In this document: one piece after another, positions 1 through 7,592 of the stretch
Layout of the letters: the number at the start of each line of letters is the position of its first letter
Numbering within the stretch: position 1 is the stretch's first letter
Source of the DNA: Acidiferrobacterales bacterium
GTDB taxonomy: Bacteria > Pseudomonadota > Gammaproteobacteria > Acidiferrobacterales > SZUA-150
Assembly: GCA_947258385.1 (NCBI GenBank)
Contig: CAMYII010000080.1
Span: forward strand, 72,292-106,295
Direction: 5' to 3'
Length of the DNA: 34,004 nt
Notes under the pieces: model-generated
What the model saw: the letters and a program-made list of their open reading frames with translations, nothing else
Told to the model about the DNA's origin: nothing
Database searches by the model: none
Program-made: the position numbers and the translations under genes

Positions 1-358
1 CGCCGAGAAAGAAATGGGGTTTGTTGAACAGGCCATAGCCGCTGCTGTACACGTATCCCAGTTCGACCAGCTCGTGGTTGATGCTATCGGCGTCGAAAGG
101 ATCGGTTCTCTTATCGCCCAGCGGCAGGGGTTCGTAGCGCTCGTCTTCGAGTTGTTCCCAGACCTGCTCGCGCTCGACCAGCCACTCGCCGATCTCGTCC
201 TTGGACAGGTCAGAGGAGAAAGGCAGCTCATGCTCCCAGCGGTAGTATTCGCGCATCTTCAGCAGGAAGATGCACATCGAATAGTTGCCGGCGTGCCTGG
301 CATCGGAGATGTGGCAGTTCTTCTGCACGGTCGCTACGAGCTGTTCGAGGTTGAGCAT
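1..358 (-). CDS. Conserved hypothetical protein, N-terminal part (cut by window edge)
   Basis: The minus strand is open from an ATG at 358 to the window edge and gives 119 residues beginning MLNLEQLVATVQKNCHISDA. An AGGAGG Shine-Dalgarno lies 4-5 bases before the ATG (complement of about 363-368), which fixes the start. The protein is soluble, rich in Trp, Tyr and acidic residues, with no signal peptide or membrane segment. It faintly resembles an uncharacterised family I associate with the name Sfum_1244, but this is from memory and uncertain. The plus-strand reading frame over the same bases has no ribosome binding site and low-complexity composition, so I regard it as a shadow. It is divergent from the 2OG oxygenase gene. 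No function can be assigned. Confidence 0.72.
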   Translation of the reverse strand, partial: MLNLEQLVATVQKNCHISDARHAGNYSMCIFLLKMREYYRWEHELPFSSDLSKDEIGEWLVEREQVWEQLEDERYEPLPLGDKRTDPFDADSINHELVELGYVYSSGYGLFNKPHFFLG

Positions 359-600
359 TCCGCCTCCTGGACGCCAACTTTGACTACGGGTGTAGTTTGT
401 ATTTAGCACGCCCCGGCGGCCGCCGCCAAGCCACGAATACTGGGGTTATTGTCCCGGTACCAACGGGCGTGTGCAGGCTTGAGCCGGTGTGGCGCCGATT
501 GGTCTGCATATAAGTCCATGCTAATATCGATCATGATACGCAACGCCCAGAATAATTCAATCTGGAATAATGCAATTCGACTGACAGGATAAACCATTTG

Positions 601-1209
601 ATGTCGCCATCCCCGATGCCTGGTACCGATCCCCTTGTGATCAAGGAAGTCAAGCCCAACAGCTTTATCTTCGAAATCGAGCATGCCCTGCCGGTGGATG
701 TCTGTCAGGAAATGATTCACCGTTTCGAGGCGAGCAAAGACGAGCAATACGAGGGCATGATCGGTCAAATGCTCGATAAGGATACCAGTATCAAGCGTTC
801 CACCGATCTCGCGCTCAGCGGCAAACCCAACTGGAAGGACCTCGATACCGCCCTGTTTCGTTCGCTCTCTCGCGCATTACGCGAATTCTGGGAGCGGTAC
901 CCCTTTTTCAAGGGGCCTTTCAAGGATATGGGCTATGCCATCCAGCGCACCTCCGCGGGCCAGTTTTATCATTGGCATATCGACGGCGGCAGCCACGAGT
1001 TCAGCCACCGGCAGCTCGTGGCCCTGTGGTATCTCAACGATGTGCAGGGCCCGGGGGGTGAGACCGAGTTTCTGTTCCAGCAGGTCAAGGTCAAACCGCG
1101 CCAGGGCAAGCTGATCCTGTTCCCGCCCTTCTGGACCCACGAGCATCGCGGTGTGACGCTGGAACAGGGGCTCAAATACATCGCCACGACCTGGGTCGTG
1201 TTCGCCTGA
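601..1209 (+). CDS. 2OG-Fe(II) oxygenase (prolyl 4-hydroxylase-like fold)
   Basis: A 202-residue cytosolic protein of the non-haem iron, 2-oxoglutarate-dependent dioxygenase superfamily. The iron-binding triad is visible: HxD at H126/D128 (in YHWHIDGG) and a distal His at H182 (H180 is the alternative) in a WTHEHRG segment. K192, ten residues after H182, is the expected 2-oxoglutarate carboxylate ligand, followed by the usual aromatic-rich terminal strand (TTWV). Members hydroxylate protein or small-molecule substrates; the substrate here cannot be told. The start is ATG 601; an in-frame TTG at 598 would sit better spaced from the AGGA at 586-589 (8 instead of 11 bases), so three bases of uncertainty remain. 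The TauE-like permease gene follows after 45 bases, so the two may be cotranscribed. Confidence 0.85.
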   Translation: MSPSPMPGTDPLVIKEVKPNSFIFEIEHALPVDVCQEMIHRFEASKDEQYEGMIGQMLDKDTSIKRSTDLALSGKPNWKDLDTALFRSLSRALREFWERYPFFKGPFKDMGYAIQRTSAGQFYHWHIDGGSHEFSHRQLVALWYLNDVQGPGGETEFLFQQVKVKPRQGKLILFPPFWTHEHRGVTLEQGLKYIATTWVVFA

Positions 1210-1254
1210 GCCCGGCGAGCGCGGGCAGGCGCCTGGGTCGCCGCCGATTTTCTC

Positions 1255-1968
1255 ATGTTAGCGCTGATTACCCTTACCCTGGTCTGCGTGCTGACCTACA
1301 GCATCGAGATCACCTTCGGTCTGGCGGGCACGATTCTGATGTTGATGGTGATGAGTCTCGTGTTCCAGACCAAGACGCTGGTGGTCTATTCCGTGCTGCC
1401 GCAGATTCTGGTCGGGGTGATCGGCCTGGTCCGGTCCCCACGGACGGTGGATGCCCGGTACCTCGCGCGCATGCTCGCCTTTGCCACGCTCGGCGCATTC
1501 GTCGGTTTGTACCTGTTCTACGCGTTCTCGGCGTCATTGTTTCAGGTGCTGCTGGCCTCGGCGGTGACCGTGTTCGGCCTGTATCTGGTGCTGGCGCCTG
1601 CCGGGGCGCGCATCGGCCCGTCACTCGCCCGGGTGCTCGACACGCTCGCCGGCGCCTCCCAGGCCCTGTTTGGCATCAGCGGCCCGATCGCCATGACGCG
1701 GCTGCTCGGCACCTTCGACGAGAAAGTCGTCGTGCGCAATTACGCGCTGGCGTTTTTTCTGTGCCTGAATCTCTTCCGGGCCGGTGGCTACCTGGTCCAC
1801 GGGACCATCACGCAAGAGATCTGGCAAATGATGGCATTCTCGGCGCCATTTCTGGCCGTCGCGCTGCGGTTCGCCAACCACCTGCACTTTCGCGTCAATG
1901 AGGCCGTGTTTCGCCGGGTGGTGGCCTGGCTGATCCTCGGTGGTGGCGTTTCCTTGTATTTTCACTGA
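1255..1968 (+). CDS. TauE/SafE (TSUP) family membrane permease
   Basis: A 237-residue, strongly hydrophobic protein with roughly seven to eight membrane segments. It has the two-repeat layout of the TSUP family: a helix pair with an FGLAGT turn near residues 21-26, and a second half with an FGISGP turn near residues 138-143. Family members export or import small organic or inorganic anions such as sulfite, sulfoacetate or similar; the specific substrate is not visible. The ATG has no convincing Shine-Dalgarno sequence, and lies 45 bases after the oxygenase stop, so it may be read by coupling within one transcript. Length fits the family (about 240-270). Confidence 0.8.
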   Translation: MLALITLTLVCVLTYSIEITFGLAGTILMLMVMSLVFQTKTLVVYSVLPQILVGVIGLVRSPRTVDARYLARMLAFATLGAFVGLYLFYAFSASLFQVLLASAVTVFGLYLVLAPAGARIGPSLARVLDTLAGASQALFGISGPIAMTRLLGTFDEKVVVRNYALAFFLCLNLFRAGGYLVHGTITQEIWQMMAFSAPFLAVALRFANHLHFRVNEAVFRRVVAWLILGGGVSLYFH

Positions 1969-2047
1969 CAATCCCCACTAATTCATAGCTTTCAACGCAA
2001 AGGTTTTAACCTATTTAGGTCTCACAGTTCTTTCTGGATCTGACAAG

Positions 2048-2644
2048 ATGGCATTACGTATCAAAGCGACATGGCACGAGAGCAAGCGTGTGTACAAGGG
2101 CAGGCGCAACCGCTCACGTGAGAAAACCATTGAAGACCGCGCCGGCGTGGTGGCATTCAATATCTGGAAGGTCGCGCAGCATGTCTACCGTCACATGGAT
2201 GAGGAGAAATTCAAGTTCACCACCGAGAACCAGATCATCGGCACGCTCACCGAGTGGATCGCATTTCTACTCGCGGTGATCGATCGCATGGTCTATGGCC
2301 AGCTCTCGGAAGAGGATCGCGCCAAGCTCATCAATACCGCGGCCGGGCATCTGGCGCGCAATATGAACGAGAACATCGCCGATATGGCCGCCGGGCCGGG
2401 GGATTACTCCGGGCCGTTTATCGATGCCCTGAACCGGCGCCTGCCGGAGTACGCCGAGTGTAGCTACGACAACGGCGAGCCGGGCTACGCCTTCAAGCGT
2501 CTGCTGGGCGAAAAAATCGGGGATGTGCTGGCCGAATCGGATAACAAATGGGTCGAGGAATACGTGGTGGAGATCGAGCTTCCCGAGGCGGTGAAAATGA
2601 TCACGAGCCTTGTGAGCGCCAATCTCGGTATCAAGGCGCAATAG
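2048..2644 (+). CDS. Hypothetical protein, 198 residues, unrecognised
   Basis: Soluble protein without signal peptide. The first 30 residues are very basic (KRVYKGRRNRSREK), suggesting nucleic-acid or membrane-surface contact. Residues 60-120 are predicted helical (ENQIIGTLTEWIAFLLAVIDRMVYGQLSEEDR), with a Gly/Pro-rich turn near residue 115 and an acidic C-terminal half. I do not recognise the family. Third-position GC is high and codon use matches the neighbours, so it is very probably a real gene. It lies 80 bases after the permease and 110 bases before prfB; the ribosome binding site is weak. The 3' flank has a 14-bp GC-rich palindrome at 2649-2662, with no T-run. Confidence 0.7.
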   Translation: MALRIKATWHESKRVYKGRRNRSREKTIEDRAGVVAFNIWKVAQHVYRHMDEEKFKFTTENQIIGTLTEWIAFLLAVIDRMVYGQLSEEDRAKLINTAAGHLARNMNENIADMAAGPGDYSGPFIDALNRRLPEYAECSYDNGEPGYAFKRLLGEKIGDVLAESDNKWVEEYVVEIELPEAVKMITSLVSANLGIKAQ

Positions 2645-2754
2645 AGCGGCAGGCCGGCCTGCATACACGTGTGCCCGATTTTCCGGTATCCTCGGCCGCT
2701 GCGTGCAACGCAACAACGTTAAGTCATCCTGGCAATTCAACCGAAAGACGATTC

Positions 2755-3853
2755 ATGCAAGACCTCAATTCACTGTTCAACACGCTGAAAGATCTGCGAA
2801 ACCGTTCCCGGGCGCTCAGGGGGTATCTTTGACTACGATGCCAAACGGGAACGCCTGACCGAAGTCCAACGCGAACTGGAGCAGCCGGACGTGTGGAATG
2901 ATCCGCAGCGTGCCCAGGAGCTGGGCCGCGAGCGCGCGCGTCTGGAACGCGAAGTGGAAGTGCTGGCAGGCCTGGAACAGGGCCTCAATGACGCCGATGA
3001 GCTGCTCACGCTCGCGCGCGAAGAGGACGATGCCGAGACCATCGGCGTCGTCGCCGAGGATATCGCGCGGTTGCGCGGCGAGCTGGAGGCATTGGAGTTT
3101 CGGCGCATGTTCAGCGGCGAAATGGATGCGGCCAATGCCTTCATGGATATCCAATCCGGGTCCGGCGGCACGGAGGCCCAGGACTGGGCCAATATGCTGC
3201 TGCGCATGTACCTGCGATGGGGCGAGCGGCACGGTTTCGACACCGAATTGATGGAGGTCTCGGCAGCGGAGGTGGCCGGGATCAAGAGCGCCACCATCCG
3301 CTTCCAGGGCGAGTACGCCTACGGGTATCTGCGCACCGAGACCGGCGTGCACCGGCTGGTCCGCAAGTCACCGTTCGATTCCGGCAACCGCCGCCACACC
3401 TCGTTCGCCTCGGTGTTCGTGTATCCGCAGGTCGACGACAGCATCGAGGTCGACATCAATCCGGCGGAGCTGCGCATCGACACCTACCGCGCCAGCGGCG
3501 CCGGGGGGCAGCATGTCAACCGCACCGATTCGGCCGTGCGCATCACCCATCTGCCCACGGGCATCGTGGTGCAATGCCAGAACGACCGCTCGCAGCACAA
3601 GAACAAGGCGGCGGCCATGGGCGTGCTGCGCGCGCGTCTGTACGAGCACGAGATGCAGAAGCGCCGGGAGGAACAGCAGAAGCTCGAAGACTCCAAGGCC
3701 GATATCAGCTGGGGCAGCCAGATACGCTCCTATGTGCTGGATCAGGCGCGGATCAAGGACCTGCGCACGAACGTGGAGACGGGCAATACCCAGGCGGTGT
3801 TGGACGGGGAGCTGGACCCGTTTATCGAGGCCAGCCTCAAAAGCGGCTTGTAG
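2755..3853 (+). CDS. prfB: Peptide chain release factor 2 (RF2), expressed by programmed +1 frameshift
   Basis: RF2 recognises UGA and UAA in the ribosomal A site and triggers peptide release. The gene is in two frames: codons 1-25 (2755-2829) end ...ALRGYL before an in-frame TGA at 2830-2832. Skipping T2830 continues as DYDAKRERL from 2831 to the stop at 3851-3853. The joined protein has 365 residues, the same as in E. coli. The codon-recognition SPF motif falls at 205-207 and the catalytic GGQ at 250-252, matching the E. coli numbering. The zero-frame peptide before the shift resembles other RF2 N-termini. Two downstream plus-strand starts in the second frame are not the true start. lysS follows, the usual partner, after an unusually AT-rich 137-base gap. 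Confidence 0.97.
2818..2833 (+). promoter_or_regulatory. prfB: prfB programmed +1 frameshift site
   Basis: The site reads AGGGGG (2818-2823), TAT, the slippery CTT codon (2827-2829), the TGA stop (2830-2832) and C2833. The internal Shine-Dalgarno-like hexamer, its 3-base spacing and the CTT-TGA-C context are those of the classic bacterial RF2 autoregulatory site. When RF2 is scarce the ribosome pauses at the poor UGAC stop, slips forward one base and makes full-length RF2. Confidence 0.96.
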
Positions 3854-3971
3854 GGAGAAAATATGACGAGTCAACGCAACAGCGCCGAGGTGCAGAGAAG
3901 CAATTATTACTATATAAGAAGAACTAATAAATCTTTGCACTGATAGTGAATATTATTTATTAAGAATAGTT

Positions 3972-3977
3972 TATAAT
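3972..3977 (+). promoter_or_regulatory. Candidate -10 element upstream of lysS
   Basis: A consensus TATAAT lies 14 bases before the lysS ATG in the AT-rich prfB-lysS gap, but no good -35 hexamer is present at the usual distance and the implied 5' leader would be very short. A fragment at 3879-3905 resembles the left arm of the inverted-repeat elements at 5509 and 24960, so the gap may hold a decayed repeat rather than a designed promoter. Confidence 0.3.
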
Positions 3978-3990
3978 CAATTGAAATTAA

Positions 3991-5478
3991 ATGGAAAAGT
4001 CAGACGAACACGAACAGATCACCCAGCGCCGCGCGAAACTCAAGGCGCTGCGTGAAACCGGGCGGGCCTTCCCGAACGATTTCCGGCGCAACGTGGTCGC
4101 CGGCGAGCTGCACGCGGAATACGGCGACAAGGCGCTGGAGGAATTGGCGGCGCAGCCGGTCCGGGTGAAGGTCGCCGGCCGTTTGATGACGCGGCGCATC
4201 ATGGGCAAGGCCAGCTTCGCCCATATCCAGGACATGTCCGGGCAGATCCAGCTCTACGTGACGCGTGACGCCCTGCCCGAGGGGTTCTATAACCAACAGT
4301 TCAAAAAGTGGGACATCGGCGACATCCTCGGCGCCGAGGGCACCCTGTTCAAGACCGAAAAGGGCGAGCTGAGCGTCAAGGTCGATCAGATCAGCCTACT
4401 GAGCAAGGCGTTGCGGCCCTTGCCGGAGAAATACCATGGTCTGGCGGACCAGGAGACCCGTTACCGCCAGCGCTATCTCGATCTCATCATGAGCGAGGTG
4501 ACGCGCCGCACCTTCCGCGTGCGCTCGGCCATCATCAGCTACCTGCGCCAGTTACTCGACGCGCGCGGGTTTCTGGAAGTCGAAACGCCGATGATGCAGG
4601 CGATTCCCGGGGGCGCCCTGGCGAGGCCGTTTGAGACCTACCACAAGGCGCTGGATATGGGGCTGTATCTGCGCATCGCCCCGGAGCTCTATTTGAAACG
4701 CCTGGTGGTGGGCGGCTTCGAGCGGGTCTACGAGATCAACCGCAATTTCCGCAACGAAGGCCTGTCGACCCGCCACAACCCCGAGTTCACCATGCTCGAG
4801 TTCTACCAGGCCTACGCCGATTACCGTGATCTCATGAACCTGAGCGAAGAGATGCTGCGCGGGCTGGCGCAGCACGTCCTGGGCACGACGGTCGTCAATT
4901 ACCAGGGCGAGGCGTACGATTTCGGCAAGCCGTTCACGCGCATGACGGTGAAAGAGGCCATCCTGCGCCACAACGCCGGTATCCAAGCGGCGGCGCTCGA
5001 GGAGCTGGGGTCGGTCAGGCGCATCGCCGAAGGCCTCGGTGTCGCGCTCAAGGACGATTACGGGGTGGGCAAGATCCAACTTGAGATCTTCGAGAAGACC
5101 GTGGAGCCGAAGCTCAACGATCCGACGTTTATCACGGCCTATCCCACCGAGGTCTCGCCGCTGGCGCGGCGCAATGACGACGATCCGTCGGTCGCCGACC
5201 GTTTTGAATTCTTTGTCGGCGGCCGCGAGCTCGCCAACGGCTTCTCCGAACTGAACGATGCCGAGGATCAGGCCGAGCGCTTTCGCCAGCAGGTCGAGGC
5301 CAAGGACGCCGGCGACGAAGAGGCGATGCACTTTGACGCCGATTACATCCGCGCCCTGGAACACGGCATGCCGCCGACGGCGGGCGAGGGCATGGGCATC
5401 GACCGCCTGGTCATGCTGTTCACCGATTCACCCTCGATTCGCGACGTGCTGCTGTTCCCGCATATGCGCCCCGAATAA
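3991..5478 (+). CDS. lysS: Lysyl-tRNA synthetase, class II
   Basis: A 495-residue cytosolic enzyme that charges tRNA-Lys with lysine using ATP. Residues 1-150 carry the OB-fold anticodon-binding domain ([21 protein letters not shown]). The class II catalytic core follows: motif 2 around [19 protein letters not shown] (from residue 253) and motif 3 as GEGMGIDR at 465-472. Length is normal for bacterial LysRS (about 500). It is downstream of prfB, a common pairing in proteobacteria. The ATG at 3991 gives the expected N-terminus; no strong Shine-Dalgarno is seen in the AT-rich leader. An inverted-repeat element lies 31 bases after the stop. Confidence 0.97.
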   Translation: MEKSDEHEQITQRRAKLKALRETGRAFPNDFRRNVVAGELHAEYGDKALEELAAQPVRVKVAGRLMTRRIMGKASFAHIQDMSGQIQLYVTRDALPEGFYNQQFKKWDIGDILGAEGTLFKTEKGELSVKVDQISLLSKALRPLPEKYHGLADQETRYRQRYLDLIMSEVTRRTFRVRSAIISYLRQLLDARGFLEVETPMMQAIPGGALARPFETYHKALDMGLYLRIAPELYLKRLVVGGFERVYEINRNFRNEGLSTRHNPEFTMLEFYQAYADYRDLMNLSEEMLRGLAQHVLGTTVVNYQGEAYDFGKPFTRMTVKEAILRHNAGIQAAALEELGSVRRIAEGLGVALKDDYGVGKIQLEIFEKTVEPKLNDPTFITAYPTEVSPLARRNDDDPSVADRFEFFVGGRELANGFSELNDAEDQAERFRQQVEAKDAGDEEAMHFDADYIRALEHGMPPTAGEGMGIDRLVMLFTDSPSIRDVLLFPHMRPE

Positions 5479-5508
5479 CATGAGGAAGTGGTTCTTGTAT
5501 TAATTTTC

Positions 5509-5592
5509 AACGCCAAGGCGCAGAGGCGCGAAGGCGCGAAGGTTTTGGATTGTTACGGGTAATTTTTCTTTGCGTCTTAGCGTCTTTGCGTT
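5509..5592. repeat. Imperfect inverted-repeat element, AACGC(A)AAGRCGC type
   Basis: Left arm 5509-5534 and right arm 5567-5592 are imperfect inverted copies of a 26-base motif built from repeated AACGC-AAG-CGC-AAG-CGC-AAG units, with a 32-base spacer. About 18 of 26 positions pair. The same motif recurs at 24960-25060, with a probable half copy near 3879. The element lies between the convergent lysS and DUF2059 genes and could fold into a long RNA hairpin serving as a two-way terminator, although the stem is interrupted. Confidence 0.7.
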
Positions 5593-5610
5593 AAAACTTA
5601 ATATAATAAT

Positions 5611-6105
5611 TTACTCCAGCAAGGCCAACTTGGCCCGGACCCGGTCGGCGATCAGCGGTTCCATCTCCTTGCCCCAGCGTTTGCCGACCGCCCGCGCCTC
5701 CCGGGTCAGCAGCGGTGTCGCGGCGACCAGTTTCCTGCCCAACGGGCTTTCATAGAATTCGAGCAATTGCTTTATCTCCGTATGCGTGAATTCCTTGTCC
5801 CAGATGGCCACCAGGCGTTCGGCCAGACCCCCGGGAACCCACAGTTTTTGCTCGACCTCGCCGATGACCTCCTGTTTGATCTGATTGAAGGCGGTGACCG
5901 GCAGCTGGGGTTTCGCCTTGCGGGCGTAAACCAACACGTAATCCACCTTGGTTTCCGCGAACTGCAGCCCCACATCGGTGGATCGCATTAAACGAAGCAG
6001 CGTTTTGATGTCGTCCGCCTTGCCCGGGTCGAGCTCCGCATGCAGCGCCCCGGCGTGGGTCGCGTACAGCGCAAACAAGATGGCACCTGCTGTCCTTCGG
6101 TACAT
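5611..6105 (-). CDS. DUF2059 domain protein, secreted
   Basis: A 164-residue protein with a cleavable N-terminal signal (MYRRTAGAILFALYATHAGA, cleavage near LHA/ELD). The mature helical domain contains the DUF2059 hallmark FYESPLGRKLVAATP near residues 119-133, preceded by FTHTEIKQLLEF. The family is periplasmic and of unknown function. The start is ATG 6105, with an AGGAGG Shine-Dalgarno (complement of 6112-6117) six bases upstream. It is convergent with lysS and divergent from miaA. A TATACT -10-like hexamer lies upstream (complement of 6138-6143). Confidence 0.85.
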   Translation of the reverse strand: MYRRTAGAILFALYATHAGALHAELDPGKADDIKTLLRLMRSTDVGLQFAETKVDYVLVYARKAKPQLPVTAFNQIKQEVIGEVEQKLWVPGGLAERLVAIWDKEFTHTEIKQLLEFYESPLGRKLVAATPLLTREARAVGKRWGKEMEPLIADRVRAKLALLE

Positions 6106-6227
6106 CGCCCGCCTCCTGAATGATTTGATACATCTTCAGTATACTGGTTCGCCCTGTGCCAAATACACCCCAGGTGCGAACACCCGCCCGCGACCCAAGA
6201 AACGGTTTTCTGTAGGGCATCGAGGGG

Positions 6228-6236
6228 TTATGGCAT
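6228..6236 (+). promoter_or_regulatory. Candidate extended -10 upstream of miaA
   Basis: The bases TGG followed by CATAAT, about 12 bases before the miaA ATG, form an extended -10 motif in the short divergent gap. The -35 region is poor. This would give a very short leader, so it is only a candidate. Confidence 0.25.
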
Positions 6237-6248
6237 AATTTCAAGCCT

Positions 6249-7202
6249 ATGCCTAAAGATTCCTATCCCCCGGCAATCTTCCTCATGGGACCCACGGCCT
6301 CCGGCAAGACGGCGCTGGCCATGCGGCTCCATGAAGCGCTGCCGGTTGAAATTATCAGTGTGGATGCCTCCCAGGTGTACCGCGGCTTGGATATCGGGAC
6401 CGCCAAGCCCTCGGAGGCGGAGCTGGCGCGGGCGCCGCACCGACTGATCGATATCCGTGATCCCGCCGAACCCTATTCGGCGGCGGATTTCTGCGCGGAC
6501 GCGCTGAAGGAAATGGCCGACATCAGCCGCAGCGGCCGCATTCCGCTGCTCGTCGGCGGCACCATGTTTTACTTTCACGCGCTCGAACGGGGTCTTTCGG
6601 CGCTGCCGGCGGCGAATCCGGCGATTCGCGAGCGGCTTAGCCGCGAGGCGGCGGAGCGCGGCTGGCCGGCGCTGCACGCCCGCCTGCGCGCGTCGGATAC
6701 CGTGACTGCGGCGCGTATCGATGCGCACGACGCGCAACGTATTCAGCGCGCCTTGGAGGTCCTGGCGCTGACCGGCGAGGCGCCGAGTCGCCTTATGCAG
6801 GCGACCACACGGGCCACATTGCCCTATCACTTGATAAAGCTGGCCATAGCCCCCAAAGAAAGGGCTACGCTGCATGCGAAAATCGCCCGGCGTTTCCATG
6901 AAATGCTGGCCGCGGGGCTGGTGGATGAGGTAAAATCCCTTATGGAAAGAGAGGATTTGAACCTGCAACTGCCGTCGATGCGGACCGTCGGCTACCGGCA
7001 GGTAGGGCTATACTTGACGGAAGAGCTCAGCCACAGTCAAATGGTTGAGCGGGCGATCATCGCGACCCGGCAACTGGCCAAGCGGCAGCTCACCTGGCTG
7101 CGCGGTTATCCGGGACTGTGCCGTTTCGACAGCGGCGATCCGGCGGTGGACAGGGGGTTGCTGGCGTATTTGTCCGGCACCCTGGGTACAGTAGAGGTAT
7201 GA
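6249..7202 (+). CDS. miaA: tRNA dimethylallyltransferase
   Basis: A 317-residue enzyme that transfers the dimethylallyl group from DMAPP to N6 of A37 in tRNAs reading UNN codons, the first step toward ms2i6A. The P-loop GPTASGKT is at residues 14-21. It is followed by the family block DASQVYRGLDIGTAKP (usually DSxQ; the Ala-Ser order is a small variation), then LVGGTMFYFHAL and the C-terminal helices with LPSMRTVGYRQVG. Length matches E. coli MiaA (316). It heads the conserved block miaA-hfq-hflX-hflK-hflC; hfq follows 83 bases downstream. Confidence 0.96.
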   Translation: MPKDSYPPAIFLMGPTASGKTALAMRLHEALPVEIISVDASQVYRGLDIGTAKPSEAELARAPHRLIDIRDPAEPYSAADFCADALKEMADISRSGRIPLLVGGTMFYFHALERGLSALPAANPAIRERLSREAAERGWPALHARLRASDTVTAARIDAHDAQRIQRALEVLALTGEAPSRLMQATTRATLPYHLIKLAIAPKERATLHAKIARRFHEMLAAGLVDEVKSLMEREDLNLQLPSMRTVGYRQVGLYLTEELSHSQMVERAIIATRQLAKRQLTWLRGYPGLCRFDSGDPAVDRGLLAYLSGTLGTVEV

Positions 7203-7204
7203 TG

Positions 7205-7210
7205 TATAAT
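7205..7210 (+). promoter_or_regulatory. Candidate -10 of an hfq promoter
   Basis: A consensus TATAAT starts two bases after the miaA stop and 76 bases before hfq. No clear -35 stands 16-18 bases upstream. In E. coli hfq has several promoters inside and after miaA, so a promoter here is plausible. Transcription from it would produce the ARN-rich leader described separately. Confidence 0.4.
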
Positions 7211-7231
7211 AACTAGGGAACTATTGGAAAA

Positions 7232-7285
7232 AACAAGGTCAACAGGAAGAAGTATGACTACAACTACAAGAACAGGAGAATTATT
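7232..7285 (+). promoter_or_regulatory. hfq: hfq 5' leader rich in ARN triplets (possible Hfq autoregulatory site)
   Basis: Counted in the hfq frame, 18 leader triplets from 7232 include AAC, AAG, AAC, AGG, AAG, AAG, AAC, AAG, AAC, AGG and AGA: eleven ARN triplets. Two runs of four in a row occur (AAC-AGG-AAG-AAG and AAG-AAC-AGG-AGA), and the second covers the hfq Shine-Dalgarno. A-R-N repeats are the known binding motif of the Hfq distal face. Hfq represses its own mRNA in E. coli, so this leader would suit direct repression of translation. The assignment of function is inference. Confidence 0.45.
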
Positions 7286-7289
7286 ATGA
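7254..7289 (+). CDS. Putative 11-codon leader ORF overlapping the hfq start
   Basis: ATG 7254 is preceded by AGGAAG at a normal distance and encodes [11 protein letters not shown]. Its TGA stop (7287-7289) overlaps the hfq ATG (7286-7288) as ATGA, the typical arrangement for translational coupling. The string AACAGGA followed by a start is repeated before hfq itself, so the mini-ORF may have come from a local duplication of the ribosome binding site. Whether it is translated is unknown. Confidence 0.3.
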   Translation: MTTTTRTGELL

Positions 7290-7543
7290 GCCAAAAAGGG
7301 CAAGCGCTACAAGACCCTTTCCTGAACACGTTGCGCAAGGAACACGTGCCGGTGTCGATTTTTCTTGTCAACGGGATCAAGCTGCAAGGACAAATTGAGT
7401 CTTTCGATCAATTCGTAGTGTTATTGAAGAATTCCGTGAGCCAGATGATCTACAAACACGCTATTTCCACGGTGGTCCCCAGTCGTGCGATAAAAATCAA
7501 TTTCGACGACCAGGACAGCGACAAGGGGCCTGGCAACGTCTAA
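7286..7543 (+). CDS. hfq: RNA chaperone Hfq
   Basis: An 85-residue Sm-like protein forming a hexameric ring that pairs small RNAs with mRNAs and binds A-rich and U-rich RNA. Sm1 is visible as [20 protein letters not shown], and Sm2 as [14 protein letters not shown]. The Tyr-Lys-His of the proximal U-binding pocket is at 56-58, and the N-terminal QALQDPFLN helix is intact. The acidic flexible tail is short. A strong AGGAGA Shine-Dalgarno precedes the ATG. It is followed by hflX in the same order as in most gammaproteobacteria. Confidence 0.98.
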   Translation: MSQKGQALQDPFLNTLRKEHVPVSIFLVNGIKLQGQIESFDQFVVLLKNSVSQMIYKHAISTVVPSRAIKINFDDQDSDKGPGNV

Positions 7544-7592
7544 TCCAGCGGTATCTCGGGACAAAGGCCGTTCACCGCAACGGGAACGGGCC

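Noticed and set aside
14-406. 130-residue open frame on the plus strand
   Set aside because: The minus strand has a start with a strong AGGAGG and a protein-like sequence; this frame has neither.
2649-2672. GC palindrome between the hypothetical gene and prfB as a terminator
   Set aside because: It lacks a T-run, and the second palindrome ACACGTGT is only eight bases.
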